64,000 nt of DNA. It comes from CAMDBL01 sp964498125 (GTDB taxonomy: Bacteria > Pseudomonadota > Alphaproteobacteria > Rhizobiales > Hyphomicrobiaceae). The position numbers and the translations under genes are program-made. The notes beneath the pieces are model-generated. The model saw nothing but the letters and a program-made list of their open reading frames with translations. It ran no database searches and was not told the DNA's origin. Of the stretch, positions 15,513-25,074 are shown piece by piece. The stretch is taken from positions 62,001-126,000 of the forward strand of contig CAZCGE010000121.1 in NCBI GenBank assembly GCA_964498125.1, given 5' to 3'. Within the stretch, counting starts at the first letter, position 1, and the number at the start of each line of letters is the position of its first letter.

Positions 15513-16280
15513 ATGAGTCTCGACCTGTTCAAGCTTGACGGGCGCGTGGCGCTGGTCAGTGGGGCCTCGCAGGGTATCGGCTTCGCGCTGGCCAAGGGAT
15601 TGGCCGCGGCCGGCGCCAAGGTCGTGCTGAATGGCCGCGACCAAGGCCGGTTGGACGCCGCCGCCGCAAGCCTACGGGCGGCGGGACATGCGCCGCATCT
15701 GGCGGCCTTCGACGTGACGGACCGCGTGGCAGTCGGCAGCGCCGTCGCCCGCATCGAAGCCGAGGTCGGCCCCATCGACATTCTCGTCAACAACGCCGGC
15801 GTGCAGCGGCGCATGCCGCTCGAGGACGTCTCCGAGGAGACCTGGCGCGAGGTGATCGGCACCAATCTCGACGCGGTGTTCTTTGTCGCCCAGGCGGTCG
15901 GCAAGCGCATGATCGAGCGCAAGCGCGGCTCGATCATCAACATCTGCTCGCTGATGAGCGAGCTCGGCCGCGCAACAATCGTGCCTTACACCGCCTCGAA
16001 AGGCGCCGTGCGCATGTTCACGCGCGGGCTCGCCACCGAGTGGGGTAAGCACGGCGTGCGCGTCAACGGCATTGGGCCGGGCTATTTCGCCACCGAGATG
16101 AACACGGCGCTGGTCAATGACCCGAAATTCTCCGGCTGGGTCGAGGGCCGCACACCGATGGCGCGCTGGGGCAAGGTCGACGAGCTGGTCGGCGCCGCCG
16201 TCTATCTGGCCTCCGACGCCTCCAGTTTCGTCACCGGCCACATCATTTACGTCGACGGCGGCATGTCGGTGAGTGTTTGA
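15513..16280 (+). CDS. idnO: Gluconate 5-dehydrogenase (SDR)
   Basis: The 255-residue short-chain dehydrogenase begins FKLDGRVALVSGASQGIGFALAKGLA and has NNAGVQRRMPLEDV, the catalytic Ser region INICSLMSELGR, Y-T-A-S-K, and the C-terminal ASSFVTGHIIYVDGGMSVSV. The NAGVQRR and SLMSELGR stretches are typical of IdnO-type gluconate 5-dehydrogenases, which interconvert 5-ketogluconate and gluconate. With divergent idnD it makes an L-idonate/gluconate catabolic pair; about 100 bp of shared promoter region separates them. No transporter or regulator of the idn type is adjacent. Confidence 0.88.
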   Translation: MSLDLFKLDGRVALVSGASQGIGFALAKGLAAAGAKVVLNGRDQGRLDAAAASLRAAGHAPHLAAFDVTDRVAVGSAVARIEAEVGPIDILVNNAGVQRRMPLEDVSEETWREVIGTNLDAVFFVAQAVGKRMIERKRGSIINICSLMSELGRATIVPYTASKGAVRMFTRGLATEWGKHGVRVNGIGPGYFATEMNTALVNDPKFSGWVEGRTPMARWGKVDELVGAAVYLASDASSFVTGHIIYVDGGMSVSV

Positions 16281-16297
16281 ACAGGGTTGCTCACGGT

Positions 16298-16325
16298 CGG
16301 GGTCAGACCCTTGGGTCTGACCCCG
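16298..16325. repeat. GGGGTCAGACCC palindrome, copy 2
   Basis: CGGGGTCAGACCC and GGGTCTGACCCCG flank TT just past the end of idnO, in the space where idnO and anmK converge. It is well placed to act as a bidirectional terminator. Confidence 0.9.
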
Positions 16326-16390
16326 TCCGCGCAATTCAGTGTGAAGGGTGGAGCTGGGACGTTTGCCCGGCACCGAGGACGGTCGGAGGT

Positions 16391-16527
16391 GCGACCCTTG
16401 GGTCTGACCCCTTGGGGGCACTTCTGAGATGGGGAAGACCCCGGCTCTGCGCGGCCACCGCCGCTTCGGCCGGGGACGCAGATCGATAGGTAGCTACCTA
16501 ATGTTAGCGCGAATGGGGTCTGACCCC
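16391..16527. repeat. Partial copies of the same palindrome
   Basis: A partly decayed copy lies at 16391-16411 (GCGACCCTTGGGTCTGACCCC) in fragment form, with a damaged left arm. A compact GGGGTCTGACCCC lies at 16515-16527, just past the anmK stop. With copy 2 this makes three related units within 230 bp, so the family seems to duplicate locally. Confidence 0.75.
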
Positions 16528-16529
16528 CA

Positions 16530-17633
16530 CTATGCCTTCGCCAATTCGCCACCCGCCATCGGCCGCGCCACGCCGGTGGTGCCGGGGAAGGTGATCGGCA
16601 GGCCGGCGAGCGTGCGCACCGCCAGATAGGCCCAGGCCTCGGCCTCCAGGCTGTCGCCGTCGAGCCCGACCGCTTCGGCCGGCACCACGGCGTTCTCGAC
16701 GCGGGCAGCGAGCATGCTCATCAACGTGCGGTTCCGGCGCCCGCCGCCGCAGACGATCCACAGCGCCGGTTCTTGTGGCATGTGCTCGCGGGCACGCGCC
16801 GCCGCCGCCGCGGTGAACGCTGTCAGGGTAGCGGCGCCGTCCTTGGGGATGAGGTCGAAGACGAGGTCGAGCGCAAAGGCTTCGCGGTCGAGCGATTTCG
16901 GCGGCAGGGCGGCAAAATGGCCGTGCTTGAGGTATTCGGCCAGATGGTCGTCCGACACCGTGCCCTGCGCGGCAAACCTGCCAGCGTCATCGAAGGTCTC
17001 ACCGGTGTGGCGCTCCATCCAGTCGTTGATCATGGCGTTGCCGGGGCCAGTGTCGAAAGCCATCAGCTCACCGGACTCACCGATAAATGTGACATTGGCG
17101 ACGCCACCGACGTTGAGTATGGCGATGGGCCGATCGGGCAGCCGAGCCACCAGGGCGCGGTGATAAACAGGCACCAGTGGCGCGCCCTGGCCGCCGCTCG
17201 CGCAATCCGCCGCGCGCAGGTCGTGGACCACATCGATGCCGGTCAGGCGCGCGAGCAGCGGGCCGTCGCCCAACTGCACGGTCAAGCACCGATCCGGCCG
17301 GTGCAACACCGTCTGCCCGTGGAAGCCGATCACGTCGACCGCCGAAGGCTGCAGCATGCGGTCACCGATGAAGCGCAGGACGGCATCGGCGTGCCGCTCG
17401 GTGATCTCGCGCTCGATGTCCGCAATCATGCCGGGCCGCGCCGTCCGATCGGTCAGCCGCCGCGCCGCGACGATCGCCTCCCGCAGCCGCGTCCGGAATG
17501 CACGCGGGTAGTCCACCGTCGCCGCCGGCCCACGCCGCACGCGGTTTTCGCCGTCGGTCTCGACGATGGCGATATCGATGCCGTCGAGCGAGGTGCCGCT
17601 CATCAGCCCGATCGCGCGCAGAACCTTGCTCAT
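16530..17633 (-). CDS. anmK: Anhydro-N-acetylmuramic acid kinase
   Basis: AnmK opens the anhydro ring of anhMurNAc and phosphorylates it, recycling peptidoglycan fragments. The 367-residue protein has the ASKHA-type phosphate loop GLMSGTSLDGIDIAIVE, the IGFHGQTVLH motif, LNVGGVANVT, FDTGPGNAMIND and the late VCGGGRRNRTLM. The ATG at 17633 gives the standard start (SKVLRAIGLMSGTS). No other recycling gene is next to it; tyrS diverges from it, an arrangement often seen in Alphaproteobacteria. Confidence 0.95.
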   Translation of the reverse strand: MSKVLRAIGLMSGTSLDGIDIAIVETDGENRVRRGPAATVDYPRAFRTRLREAIVAARRLTDRTARPGMIADIEREITERHADAVLRFIGDRMLQPSAVDVIGFHGQTVLHRPDRCLTVQLGDGPLLARLTGIDVVHDLRAADCASGGQGAPLVPVYHRALVARLPDRPIAILNVGGVANVTFIGESGELMAFDTGPGNAMINDWMERHTGETFDDAGRFAAQGTVSDDHLAEYLKHGHFAALPPKSLDREAFALDLVFDLIPKDGAATLTAFTAAAAARAREHMPQEPALWIVCGGGRRNRTLMSMLAARVENAVVPAEAVGLDGDSLEAEAWAYLAVRTLAGLPITFPGTTGVARPMAGGELAKA

Positions 17634-17666
17634 GGAGGCCTTCCTGTGCAATTTGCGACCGAACCG

Positions 17667-17780
17667 CCGTAGGTCGGGTTGGCGCGACAGCGCGTAACCC
17701 GACATTGCCTGGCACCAGCGCATGTTGGGTTACGTCCGCCGCCGCGCTTGCAGCGCTCCGTCGGCTAACCCAACCTACGG
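17667..17780. repeat. GTAGGTYGGGTTA-type inverted repeat between anmK and tyrS
   Basis: CCGTAGGTCGGGTTGGC at the left end mirrors GCTAACCCAACCTACGG at the right end with a few mismatches. Internal GTAACCC and GGGTTACG units add further pairing. The unit fills almost all of the divergent anmK-tyrS gap. It looks like a widespread proteobacterial intergenic repeat. Confidence 0.75.
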
Positions 17781-17801
17781 TTCATCGATAGAGTTTACAT
17801 C

Positions 17802-19061
17802 ATGGCGACGTTCAAGTCCGATTTCCTCAACATCCTGACCGAGCGCGGTTTTGTCCACCAGTGCTCCGATTCCGCTGGCCTTGATGCGCTGGCGGCGAAG
17901 CACGAGATCATCGCCTACGTCGGTTACGATTGCACCGCGCCTTCCCTGCACGTCGGCTCGCTGATCTCCATCATGATGTTGCACTGGCTGCAAGTGACCG
18001 GCAACAAGCCGATCGCGCTGATGGGTGGCGGCACTACGCGCGTCGGCGATCCTTCCGGCAAGGACGAGTCGCGCGCCATCCGCAGCATCGAGGAGATCGA
18101 CGCCAACAAGGAAGGGATCAAGGGCGTTTTTGCCAAGCTGCTGACCTTCGGCGCAGGCAAGAGCGACGCCGTCATGATCGACAATGCGCAATGGCTGGCG
18201 CCGTTGAATTACATCGAATTCCTGCGCGATGTCGGCCGGCATTTCTCCGTCAACCGCATGCTGACGATGGACTCGGCGAAAATGCGGCTGGAGCGCGAGC
18301 AGGAGCTGTCGTTCATCGAGTTCAACTACATGCTGCTGCAGGCCTACGACTTCGTCGAGCTGGCGCGGCGCACGGGTTGCAACCTGCAGATGGGCGGCTC
18401 CGACCAGTGGGGCAACATCGTCAACGGCATCGATCTTGGCCGGCGCATAGGGCTCGCACCCCAACTTTACGCGCTGACCTGCCCGCTGCTGACCACGGCG
18501 TCCGGCGCCAAGATGGGCAAGACCGCGGCCGGCGCAGTCTGGCTCAACGAGGCGCAGCTGTCCGCCTACGACTACTGGCAGTTCTGGCGCAACACCGAGG
18601 ACGCCGATGTCGGCCGCTTCCTGAAGTTGTTCACGACTCTGTCGATGGCCGAGATCGCGCGGCTTGCAGCCCTGCAGGGTGCGGAGATCAACGAGGCGAA
18701 GAAGGTGCTGGCGAGCGAGGCGACGGCGCTGCTGCATGGCCGCGCCAAGGCGGATGCGGCGGCGGAAACGGCAAGGAAGACGTTCGAGCAGGGCGCCCTG
18801 GCGGACGATTTGCCCTCGGTCGCAGTAGCCAGCGGCGAACTCGATGTCGGACTCGGCGTCTTGGCGGCGTTCGTCAAGGCTGGCCTGGTCAAGTCGAACG
18901 GCGAGGCACGGCGCCAGATCCAGGGCGGCGGCCTGCGCGTCAATGATCAGCCGGTCACCGACGAGAAGGCGACCCTGACGCGCGCCGACCTGACCGGCGA
19001 CGGCGTCATCAAGCTCAGTCTCGGCAGGAAGAAGCACGTGCTGCTCAGGCAACAGACATAG
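17802..19061 (+). CDS. tyrS: Tyrosyl-tRNA synthetase
   Basis: This is a class Ic aminoacyl-tRNA synthetase of 419 residues. It has the HIGH-like motif PSLHVGSLISIM, the tyrosine-site YVGYDCTAPS and MGGSDQWGNI, and the KMSKS-like KMGKT. A C-terminal S4 RNA-binding domain follows (residues about 355-419, KSNGEARRQIQGGGLRVNDQ). KMGKT is common in TyrRS. The start ATG at 17802 gives the normal N-terminus. It is followed by a large AsmA-like gene on the opposite strand. Confidence 0.97.
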   Translation: MATFKSDFLNILTERGFVHQCSDSAGLDALAAKHEIIAYVGYDCTAPSLHVGSLISIMMLHWLQVTGNKPIALMGGGTTRVGDPSGKDESRAIRSIEEIDANKEGIKGVFAKLLTFGAGKSDAVMIDNAQWLAPLNYIEFLRDVGRHFSVNRMLTMDSAKMRLEREQELSFIEFNYMLLQAYDFVELARRTGCNLQMGGSDQWGNIVNGIDLGRRIGLAPQLYALTCPLLTTASGAKMGKTAAGAVWLNEAQLSAYDYWQFWRNTEDADVGRFLKLFTTLSMAEIARLAALQGAEINEAKKVLASEATALLHGRAKADAAAETARKTFEQGALADDLPSVAVASGELDVGLGVLAAFVKAGLVKSNGEARRQIQGGGLRVNDQPVTDEKATLTRADLTGDGVIKLSLGRKKHVLLRQQT

Positions 19062-19141
19062 GTCGGGCCGACGCCCAACACCGCCACCTTTTTTGCTGGA
19101 ACCCAACCTGGGCCACGAGCTTCACGCTGTCGCGGTCCGCC

Positions 19142-22100
19142 CTACCGCGTTTTCGGCGCGCCCTTGGTCTTGGGCTCCTCTAGCGGCGTCACGCGCGGGT
19201 CCGGCCCGGTCATCTCGGTCAGCCCACGGAAAATGCCGGGCGTCACCAGCGACAGCGGATTGACCGTGACCTGCGGCTGTTGCAGCGAGCCCTGGACTCC
19301 GAACGTGATGCCAAAAATGCCCTCTCCGCGTGGCCCCGACAGGATTTGTCCGATGACGGGAATGCCGCCGAGCATATTGTTGAGGCCCTGCAACGGGATA
19401 TAGGTGCCGCCGAGGCTCATGCGGCCGGCTTTGAAATCAACCTTGCCGCGCAAATTGACACCGACCAGTGGCCCCCGCATGTAGCCGTCCTCGAGTACGA
19501 ACTGGCCGTAGCCGACGGAAAAAGGCACGAGCATCCGGTCGAACTCGAAGACTTCGCGGACCATTTGGCGCTTTGCCGGCGATCGGGTGTCCGTGGTCTG
19601 GCCAAATTCGGCGCCACTCAAGAGTTCGCTGACGACGGGATCACCCAGTACGCGGAAATCCTCGACCAGCAGCGTGCCGGTCTTTTCCGCCGCGCCCTTG
19701 CCGTCGAGATTGACATCGAGGCGCCCGCGTCCGCCCTGCATGTTCGGGTAGAATCCGATCAGTCGCATGGCCTGGCCGGCATCGGGCGTGTCGACGCGCA
19801 GGCGGCGGGGCTCATTGGGCACCTGCACCAGCGACACCACCAGTGGCTTGCCGCCATCCAGCGTGCCGCGGCCTTCCAGCGCCACCAGGCGGTCGGCGCG
19901 ATTCGACAGCTTGAGCTTGAGCCCGCGCAGCGAGACGTCCGAGTAGCCAGCCAGGGTTTCGATCTCGGCCGACACATCGAGTCCGGCGCGGGGCTTCAGC
20001 TGTTGCAGCGGCTTCTCCGTGAACTGGCCCACGGAGAACAGGGTGCGGAAGAAATCGCGGCCATCGAAGTGCCGGCCCTTCACCTTGACATCGAGGACGT
20101 TGTCGGGCCGCACCACACCTTGCATCTCGAGCTGGCTGACGAGATTGAGCGTGAAGCTCGAGAAAGAGAACTCGCGCAGGCGGTTGTCGGCGCCGATGAT
20201 GATCTGGCCATCGGCGGCGATATTCTCGCCGCGCACGCGAAATTCATTGAGCTCGGTGCGGTCCTTGCCCCTGACGACTTCAAACTGCACGTCGGCAGGC
20301 GATCCGGGCGGCTTTCTCCAGGCAATGGTTTCAAGCACGATATCGGCGTTGGTGAGACTGGCGTGGACGGTGACTTGCGGCTCCTCTTGCGCGGTCGGCG
20401 TCACCCTCAATTCGACGGGAATTTCGCCCTGGAGAATATGATTGACGTCGAATCCGAGCTGGGTGCGGTCAGCATTATCAAGCCGGGCCATGAGCCGGAT
20501 TTGCGACGGCTTGCCGGGGATCGTATCGAAAGGCCTCTGCCAACTGACTGTCGCGGGGACGCCGGCGACCAGCATCTCGCCGTTGACATCGGCGGACCGC
20601 TCCGCAAAGTCGATGTTGATGCTCGCGGCCTGCACGTCGTAGGGGCCGACGAGCTGCCGTGCCCGGCCTTCCGTAATGCGCATCTTGCCGTCGACTTTGA
20701 TGTCGCCGCCATCCACGCCCTTGACCAGAGGCAACGTGAATTTGAGCTGGCCGTCGACTTTTCCGTCCACACCTTCCGCGGTCATGCCCGCCAGTTTGAC
20801 AAAACCCAGCGGCTCCTGGTCGATCAGCTCTAGCATGAGTGGCAGCGGACTATTGACCCGAAAGGCAACCTCGCCGATGGGCACATCGCTGAAAACATCG
20901 ACGGCGGTGAAGCGACCGCTCTTGAGCGGGATGCGGCGGCCAGCGCCGAGTACGATCGCAGAGTCGGGGATGTTCACCTCGACGGCGCCGCCCTCGAGCC
21001 TGACCAAGGCGCGCGGCGCCTCGATCGGCGACATGGTCGATATCGGCCGGATGACCAGATCAGTCGCCTCCAGGGCCAGCGACAGCCGCTGCTCGGGCAG
21101 CTGCGGTGAGGCCTCTTGCGCGCCGAGATGGCGTCCAGACAGCCAGCGGAACGTGCCGCCCTGCACCTGTCCGCGAATAATTCTTTCCCCGGTCCACGTC
21201 CGCGCGCCCGGGGCAATGGCACGCGGCCACAGCGCCTTGAGCGTGGCGGCGGGCATCGGCCCGATGCGGCCCTCGAAGCTGGCATCGGCAACATCACCTG
21301 GCGCATCGACAACGCCAGCCAATTCGATTTCGGCGCCGCCAGCCTTCAAGTGGAAGCGGTTGAGATCGAGGTGGCGTCGCTCCGGGATGGCGTGTCCCGA
21401 GAACAGCCAGGAGTCGAGCTTAATGGGGCGAACTCCGAACTCTTCGGCGGCGATGGCGCCTTCGGTGGCGCGCAGATCGAAGGCCCAGCCTTCGCCGCCG
21501 GCAGCGCGCTGGCTGCTCAAGTCGCCGACCACGGTGATGCGGCTTTGTCCCCAGCGCACGGTGGACGGCGCAACCTCGATGCGTTTTCGGTCGCGGTGAT
21601 AGCGCAGATCGACCAAGCCGGCATCGACGGGAAACGTCATGTCGGCGAGCCAGGGTAACTGAATGCGTCCGCGCGACAGATCGAAGGTCATTGCGCCCGA
21701 CAAGAACTCTCCCGCCCGCGATAGCTGGAAAGTCGCGTTGCCGCTGACGGGCAAATCGAATCCGTCGAGCAATCCCAATTGCGGCAGGGCGCGCACCAGG
21801 GTTCGCGGCACCAAATCGCGAATCGCGGCAATGACCTCGATCGTCTGCGATTTTTCCGATTCCTCGGTGCGGAACGTCAGCGACCACGGCGTGCGCCCGG
21901 AGATGATCGTCGCCTTGCCGGAGATGATGCTGCGCTTCTGCTTGTGCTCGAGGTCGATGGCAACCTCCGGCACACGCCAGGTGGCGGCGCCGCCCGGCTG
22001 CTCGATGACGATCGTGGCGTTACGCAGGCCGATCTCGCGCAGATGCGACGTCGCATCGTGCCCACGCCGCGCCCGCGCCGAGGACTCAGCCAGCGCGCGC

Positions 22101-22735
22101 GCCAGATCGATGCGCTGCAGGACCGCCGGAAGGCCTGTGTCGTTGAGTGGGGCCCCATTGCTTTTCGGCGACTCGGGCTGGGCGGCCTCCGGCTCGCCGC
22201 TGCGTGCAAAGCTCAACGACAATCCGGCGTCCTGCGAGTAGACCAGCAGCAGGCGCGGATCGATGAGTTCGATCCGGGTTGGCGCGAATTGCGCCTTCCA
22301 CAGTCCGGCGCTGGACAGCTCGATGGCGGCGAGTGGCGCGGACGCAACAGGCTGGCCGTCGCCGTCGGCGAGGCGCACGTTGCTCAACCTGAACTCGAGG
22401 CGTCCGGCATCGGTCAGCCGCAACAGGGCCTTGTCGATCTGGACGTTCGCGCCGGCAAATTCCGCCGACAGTCCACGCTCGATCGGCGCAACCAGGAATT
22501 TGAGGGAGATCGGACCCTGCAGCAAGCGGACGTAGGCAATGCCGGCGGCCAGCGCCACGAAGAAGACCGTTGGCGCGAGCACGGTGAGAACCGAGAGCAA
22601 CCGATCGAACGCGCGGGACCGCCGGGCAGTTCGCTTTGGCTTGCGACGTTGGGTCTGGCGCACGCGGCCGTTCGCAGAAGTGGCGTCCCGTTCGGCGACG
22701 GGTTGTCTTGCGTCATGTTCTGATCGCCGCACCAA
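19142..22735 (-). CDS. Large AsmA/YhdP-like envelope protein
   Basis: The 1197-residue protein has a basic N-terminal tail, one membrane helix at about residues 46-70 (LTVLAPTVFFVALAAGIAYVRL), and then a long beta-rich periplasmic part. A DUF3971-type central region and an AsmA-like C-terminal region (VDFKAGRMSLGGTYIPLQGLNNMLGGIPVIGQIL) are recognisable. AsmA-clan proteins such as YhdP and TamB form grooves thought to carry phospholipids between membranes. The C-terminal GPRGEGIFGITFGVQGSLQQPQVTVNPLSLVTPGIFRGL is typical of alphaproteobacterial YhdP relatives. It is a stand-alone unit; the start could be one of several nearby codons. Confidence 0.8.
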   Translation of the reverse strand: MVRRSEHDARQPVAERDATSANGRVRQTQRRKPKRTARRSRAFDRLLSVLTVLAPTVFFVALAAGIAYVRLLQGPISLKFLVAPIERGLSAEFAGANVQIDKALLRLTDAGRLEFRLSNVRLADGDGQPVASAPLAAIELSSAGLWKAQFAPTRIELIDPRLLLVYSQDAGLSLSFARSGEPEAAQPESPKSNGAPLNDTGLPAVLQRIDLARALAESSARARRGHDATSHLREIGLRNATIVIEQPGGAATWRVPEVAIDLEHKQKRSIISGKATIISGRTPWSLTFRTEESEKSQTIEVIAAIRDLVPRTLVRALPQLGLLDGFDLPVSGNATFQLSRAGEFLSGAMTFDLSRGRIQLPWLADMTFPVDAGLVDLRYHRDRKRIEVAPSTVRWGQSRITVVGDLSSQRAAGGEGWAFDLRATEGAIAAEEFGVRPIKLDSWLFSGHAIPERRHLDLNRFHLKAGGAEIELAGVVDAPGDVADASFEGRIGPMPAATLKALWPRAIAPGARTWTGERIIRGQVQGGTFRWLSGRHLGAQEASPQLPEQRLSLALEATDLVIRPISTMSPIEAPRALVRLEGGAVEVNIPDSAIVLGAGRRIPLKSGRFTAVDVFSDVPIGEVAFRVNSPLPLMLELIDQEPLGFVKLAGMTAEGVDGKVDGQLKFTLPLVKGVDGGDIKVDGKMRITEGRARQLVGPYDVQAASINIDFAERSADVNGEMLVAGVPATVSWQRPFDTIPGKPSQIRLMARLDNADRTQLGFDVNHILQGEIPVELRVTPTAQEEPQVTVHASLTNADIVLETIAWRKPPGSPADVQFEVVRGKDRTELNEFRVRGENIAADGQIIIGADNRLREFSFSSFTLNLVSQLEMQGVVRPDNVLDVKVKGRHFDGRDFFRTLFSVGQFTEKPLQQLKPRAGLDVSAEIETLAGYSDVSLRGLKLKLSNRADRLVALEGRGTLDGGKPLVVSLVQVPNEPRRLRVDTPDAGQAMRLIGFYPNMQGGRGRLDVNLDGKGAAEKTGTLLVEDFRVLGDPVVSELLSGAEFGQTTDTRSPAKRQMVREVFEFDRMLVPFSVGYGQFVLEDGYMRGPLVGVNLRGKVDFKAGRMSLGGTYIPLQGLNNMLGGIPVIGQILSGPRGEGIFGITFGVQGSLQQPQVTVNPLSLVTPGIFRGLTEMTGPDPRVTPLEEPKTKGAPKTR

Positions 22736-22996
22736 GTCGCCTCCCAGCCTGCCGCGCGTGTCGACACGATTCGGTTTGCCGTGCCCCGACGGCGTTTTGA
22801 TCCGGTGCTGAGCCGAAGAGCAAGCCGTGGCGTCAGCGATCCTGACCGCGGCTCGGATCGCGGTCGCGCCATGGGTCCTTGACGGCGGTCTAGGTTCTTC
22901 AGCACAACTCCAGCGTTGCGCTGGCCGAACCGTTTCTGTTTATCCTACGCAGCAAGCCAAGTGGCTGCGAAAAAGCGACAAAAGAAAGGCATCGGC

Positions 22997-23479
22997 ATGG
23001 TGAAGATGGGCATGGTGAAGGATGGCGGGATCGCGCCCGATTTCGAGTTGCCATGCGATGGTGGCGGCACGCTGCGGTTGTCGGCCCTGAAAGGCAAGCG
23101 GATCGTCTTGTACTTTTATCCCAAGGACGACACGTCGGGCTGTACGGCCGAGGCCAAGGATTTCTCCTGCTTGATCGATTGCTTCAAGGCCGCCGGCGTC
23201 GAAGTCATCGGCATCTCGCCCGACAGCGCCGCAAGCCACGAGAAATTCCGGGCCAAGTACGATTTGACCGTCAAGCTCGCCGCCGATGAGCAAAAGTCGG
23301 TGGCCCAGGCCTATGGCGTCTGGGTGGAGAAGTCGATGTATGGCCGCAAATACATGGGTGTCGAGCGGTCGACGTTCCTGATCGATACATCCGGCCGCAT
23401 CGCCCACAGTTGGCGCAAAGTGAAAGTTCCAGGCCATGCCGGGGACGTGCTGGCCGCAGCCAAGGCGCTCAAATCTTGA
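22997..23479 (+). CDS. bcp: BCP/PrxQ-type thioredoxin-dependent peroxiredoxin
   Basis: The 160-residue peroxiredoxin has FELPCDGGGTLRLSALKGKRIVLYFYPKDDTSGCT with the peroxidatic Cys in SGCT. The usual BCP resolving Cys five residues later is Lys (CTAEAK), so it must use another Cys (one lies in each of FSCLIDCF) or an external thiol. The conserved Arg is in GVERSTFLID. It reduces peroxides in the cytosol. The ATG at 22997 is chosen; other Met codons are nearby. The next gene overlaps its stop. Confidence 0.9.
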   Translation: MVKMGMVKDGGIAPDFELPCDGGGTLRLSALKGKRIVLYFYPKDDTSGCTAEAKDFSCLIDCFKAAGVEVIGISPDSAASHEKFRAKYDLTVKLAADEQKSVAQAYGVWVEKSMYGRKYMGVERSTFLIDTSGRIAHSWRKVKVPGHAGDVLAAAKALKS

Positions 23480-24342
23480 GCAGCGATAGCGAAGGTCCGA
23501 GGCTGGAAAACGCCATCAGCGGCCTGCCGGGCAGCCTCGTCTTGGCGGCCCGGCAGATCGTCGCCGCGGCCGATCTTGCCGAAAAGATCGCGTGCGCCAA
23601 AGCAACAGCGCAGGCCTGGGAAGAGCGCCGCCTTTCACTTGGCCGGGCCAGCGCCGACCTGCCGATGCCGGAGCGGCCAGGCCGGCCAGCGCGACCGCTG
23701 CTGCTGCCGCCGCGCAGCATGCCGAAGCGATCGACCTCGGGTCTCAAGGGTCGCATCGCCCTGCTGCATGCGCTGGCCCACATAGAACTCAACGCCGTCG
23801 ACATGACCTGGGACCTGATTGGTCGATTTGCACATGCATCCGTGCCACTGTCTTTCCTCGACAATTGGGTGCAGGTCGGCCTCGAGGAAGCCTGTCACTT
23901 CGAGATGGTCTCGCAGCGGTTGCAGCAACTCGGCGCGGCCTACGGCGACCTGCCGGCTCATGACGGTTTGTGGCAGTCCGCGCAGGCGACGGGCCACGAC
24001 CTGATGGCGCGCATCGCCGTTGTCCCCCTGGTGCTGGAGGCGCGCGGCCTGGATGTCAGCCCCAGTCTGATTGCCCAGCTCGAGGCGTCGGGCGACTTGG
24101 GTTCGGCCGAGGTGGTCGGCGTCATCTATCGCGACGAGAAACGCCATGTCGCTTTCGGCGCGAAGTGGTTTCGCTACCTGTGCGAGCGGCGCGGCCTGGC
24201 GCCGGAGCCGACATTTCACGATCTTGTCCGCAGAAATTTTCGTGGCCCCGTCAAACCGCCGTTCAACGACAAGGCGCGATCTGAAGCCGGTTTGACACCC
24301 GGATTTTATAAACCTTTGTCCGCGCTCGGACTCTCGCGCTGA
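23476..24342 (+). CDS. DUF455 ferritin-like protein
   Basis: The 288-residue protein belongs to the DUF455 family, related to ferritin-like diiron proteins. Carboxylate-rich helices are visible: LLHALAHIELNAVDMTWDLI, LEEACHFEMVSQRLQQLG and VIYRDEKRHVAFGAKWFRYLC, each with the E-x-x-H type pairing of diiron sites. PMPERPGRPARP and the C-terminal VKPPFNDKARSEAGLTPGFY are family hallmarks. The start is a TTG at 23476 overlapping the bcp stop, which suggests coupled expression with the peroxiredoxin. The reaction is unknown; the pairing hints at a role linked to oxidants or iron. Confidence 0.8.
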   Translation: MSSDSEGPRLENAISGLPGSLVLAARQIVAAADLAEKIACAKATAQAWEERRLSLGRASADLPMPERPGRPARPLLLPPRSMPKRSTSGLKGRIALLHALAHIELNAVDMTWDLIGRFAHASVPLSFLDNWVQVGLEEACHFEMVSQRLQQLGAAYGDLPAHDGLWQSAQATGHDLMARIAVVPLVLEARGLDVSPSLIAQLEASGDLGSAEVVGVIYRDEKRHVAFGAKWFRYLCERRGLAPEPTFHDLVRRNFRGPVKPPFNDKARSEAGLTPGFYKPLSALGLSR

Positions 24343-24628
24343 ATGGTTACCGGAATTATTGCGCCAAAAGCCGCAAAAAAGCCGCTTCTCGATCGTCAAC
24401 TGTCGGCCGTATCCCCTTCTGCCGTGCTGCCAGCCCATGACCAGCCAACCCGCCTGTGATACTCTCAAGTGAGATCGGTCGTGCGGACGATTGCATCGCA
24501 ACCAACACGCTCTGACGAGCGCCTCGTGGGTCGCAGGCTCCGGGTCGGGAGCATGGCAGTCGGCAATACTGTCGAACTTCGAGACGACGACGGACGACAA
24601 CGACGGATCGGCAGTGGAGGCCGCGAGC

Positions 24629-25072
24629 ATGGCAGCAGCACCTTTGGCGTCTCGGCCCGGTATGAATGGCAAACATTCCGACCGAGCCGGAACATCGGTG
24701 ATCGGACCTGACCTGACGATTGTCGGGAATCTCGTCTCGCGTGGCGAGGTTCATGTCGATGGCGAGGTGCAGGGCGATATTCACGGTACCAACATTTCTG
24801 TTGGCGAACAGGCCCGCATCACCGGCAGTGTCGTCGCCGAGGAAGTCATCGTGCGTGGCCACGTCATGGGCTCGGTGCGCGGCAAGCGGGTCGTGCTGCA
24901 GTCTTCCAGTCACGTCGAGGGCGACATTTACCATAGCTCGCTGTCCATCGAGCAGGGCGCCTTCTTCGAGGGCAAGTCGCGCCGCTCCGACGACCCGCTC
25001 GGCGGGATTACCAAACCGGATTTCCCGAGGACGGGCGGACGTACTGGCGGGATCGTCCCGACCGCTGGATAG
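24629..25072 (+). CDS. Bactofilin
   Basis: Bactofilins are polymer-forming cytoskeletal proteins that scaffold cell-shape or polar machinery. This 147-residue protein has the right-handed beta-helix repeat: LTIVGNLVSRGEVHVDGEVQGDIHG, ISVGEQARITGSVVAEEVIVRGHVMGSVRGKRVVLQ and HVEGDIYHSSLSIEQGAFFEG. Short disordered tails flank the core. I chose ATG 24629 because GGAGG lies 8 bases upstream; the frame is open farther upstream but without a good ribosome site. No peptidase M23 gene, a frequent partner, is adjacent. The 286 bp upstream hold nothing that I recognise. Confidence 0.88.
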   Translation: MAAAPLASRPGMNGKHSDRAGTSVIGPDLTIVGNLVSRGEVHVDGEVQGDIHGTNISVGEQARITGSVVAEEVIVRGHVMGSVRGKRVVLQSSSHVEGDIYHSSLSIEQGAFFEGKSRRSDDPLGGITKPDFPRTGGRTGGIVPTAG

Positions 25073-25074
25073 TT

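Noticed and set aside
19142..22735. Long antisense open frames opposite the AsmA-like gene
   Set aside because: They have no family likeness, and long shadow frames are expected from codon bias at this GC content.
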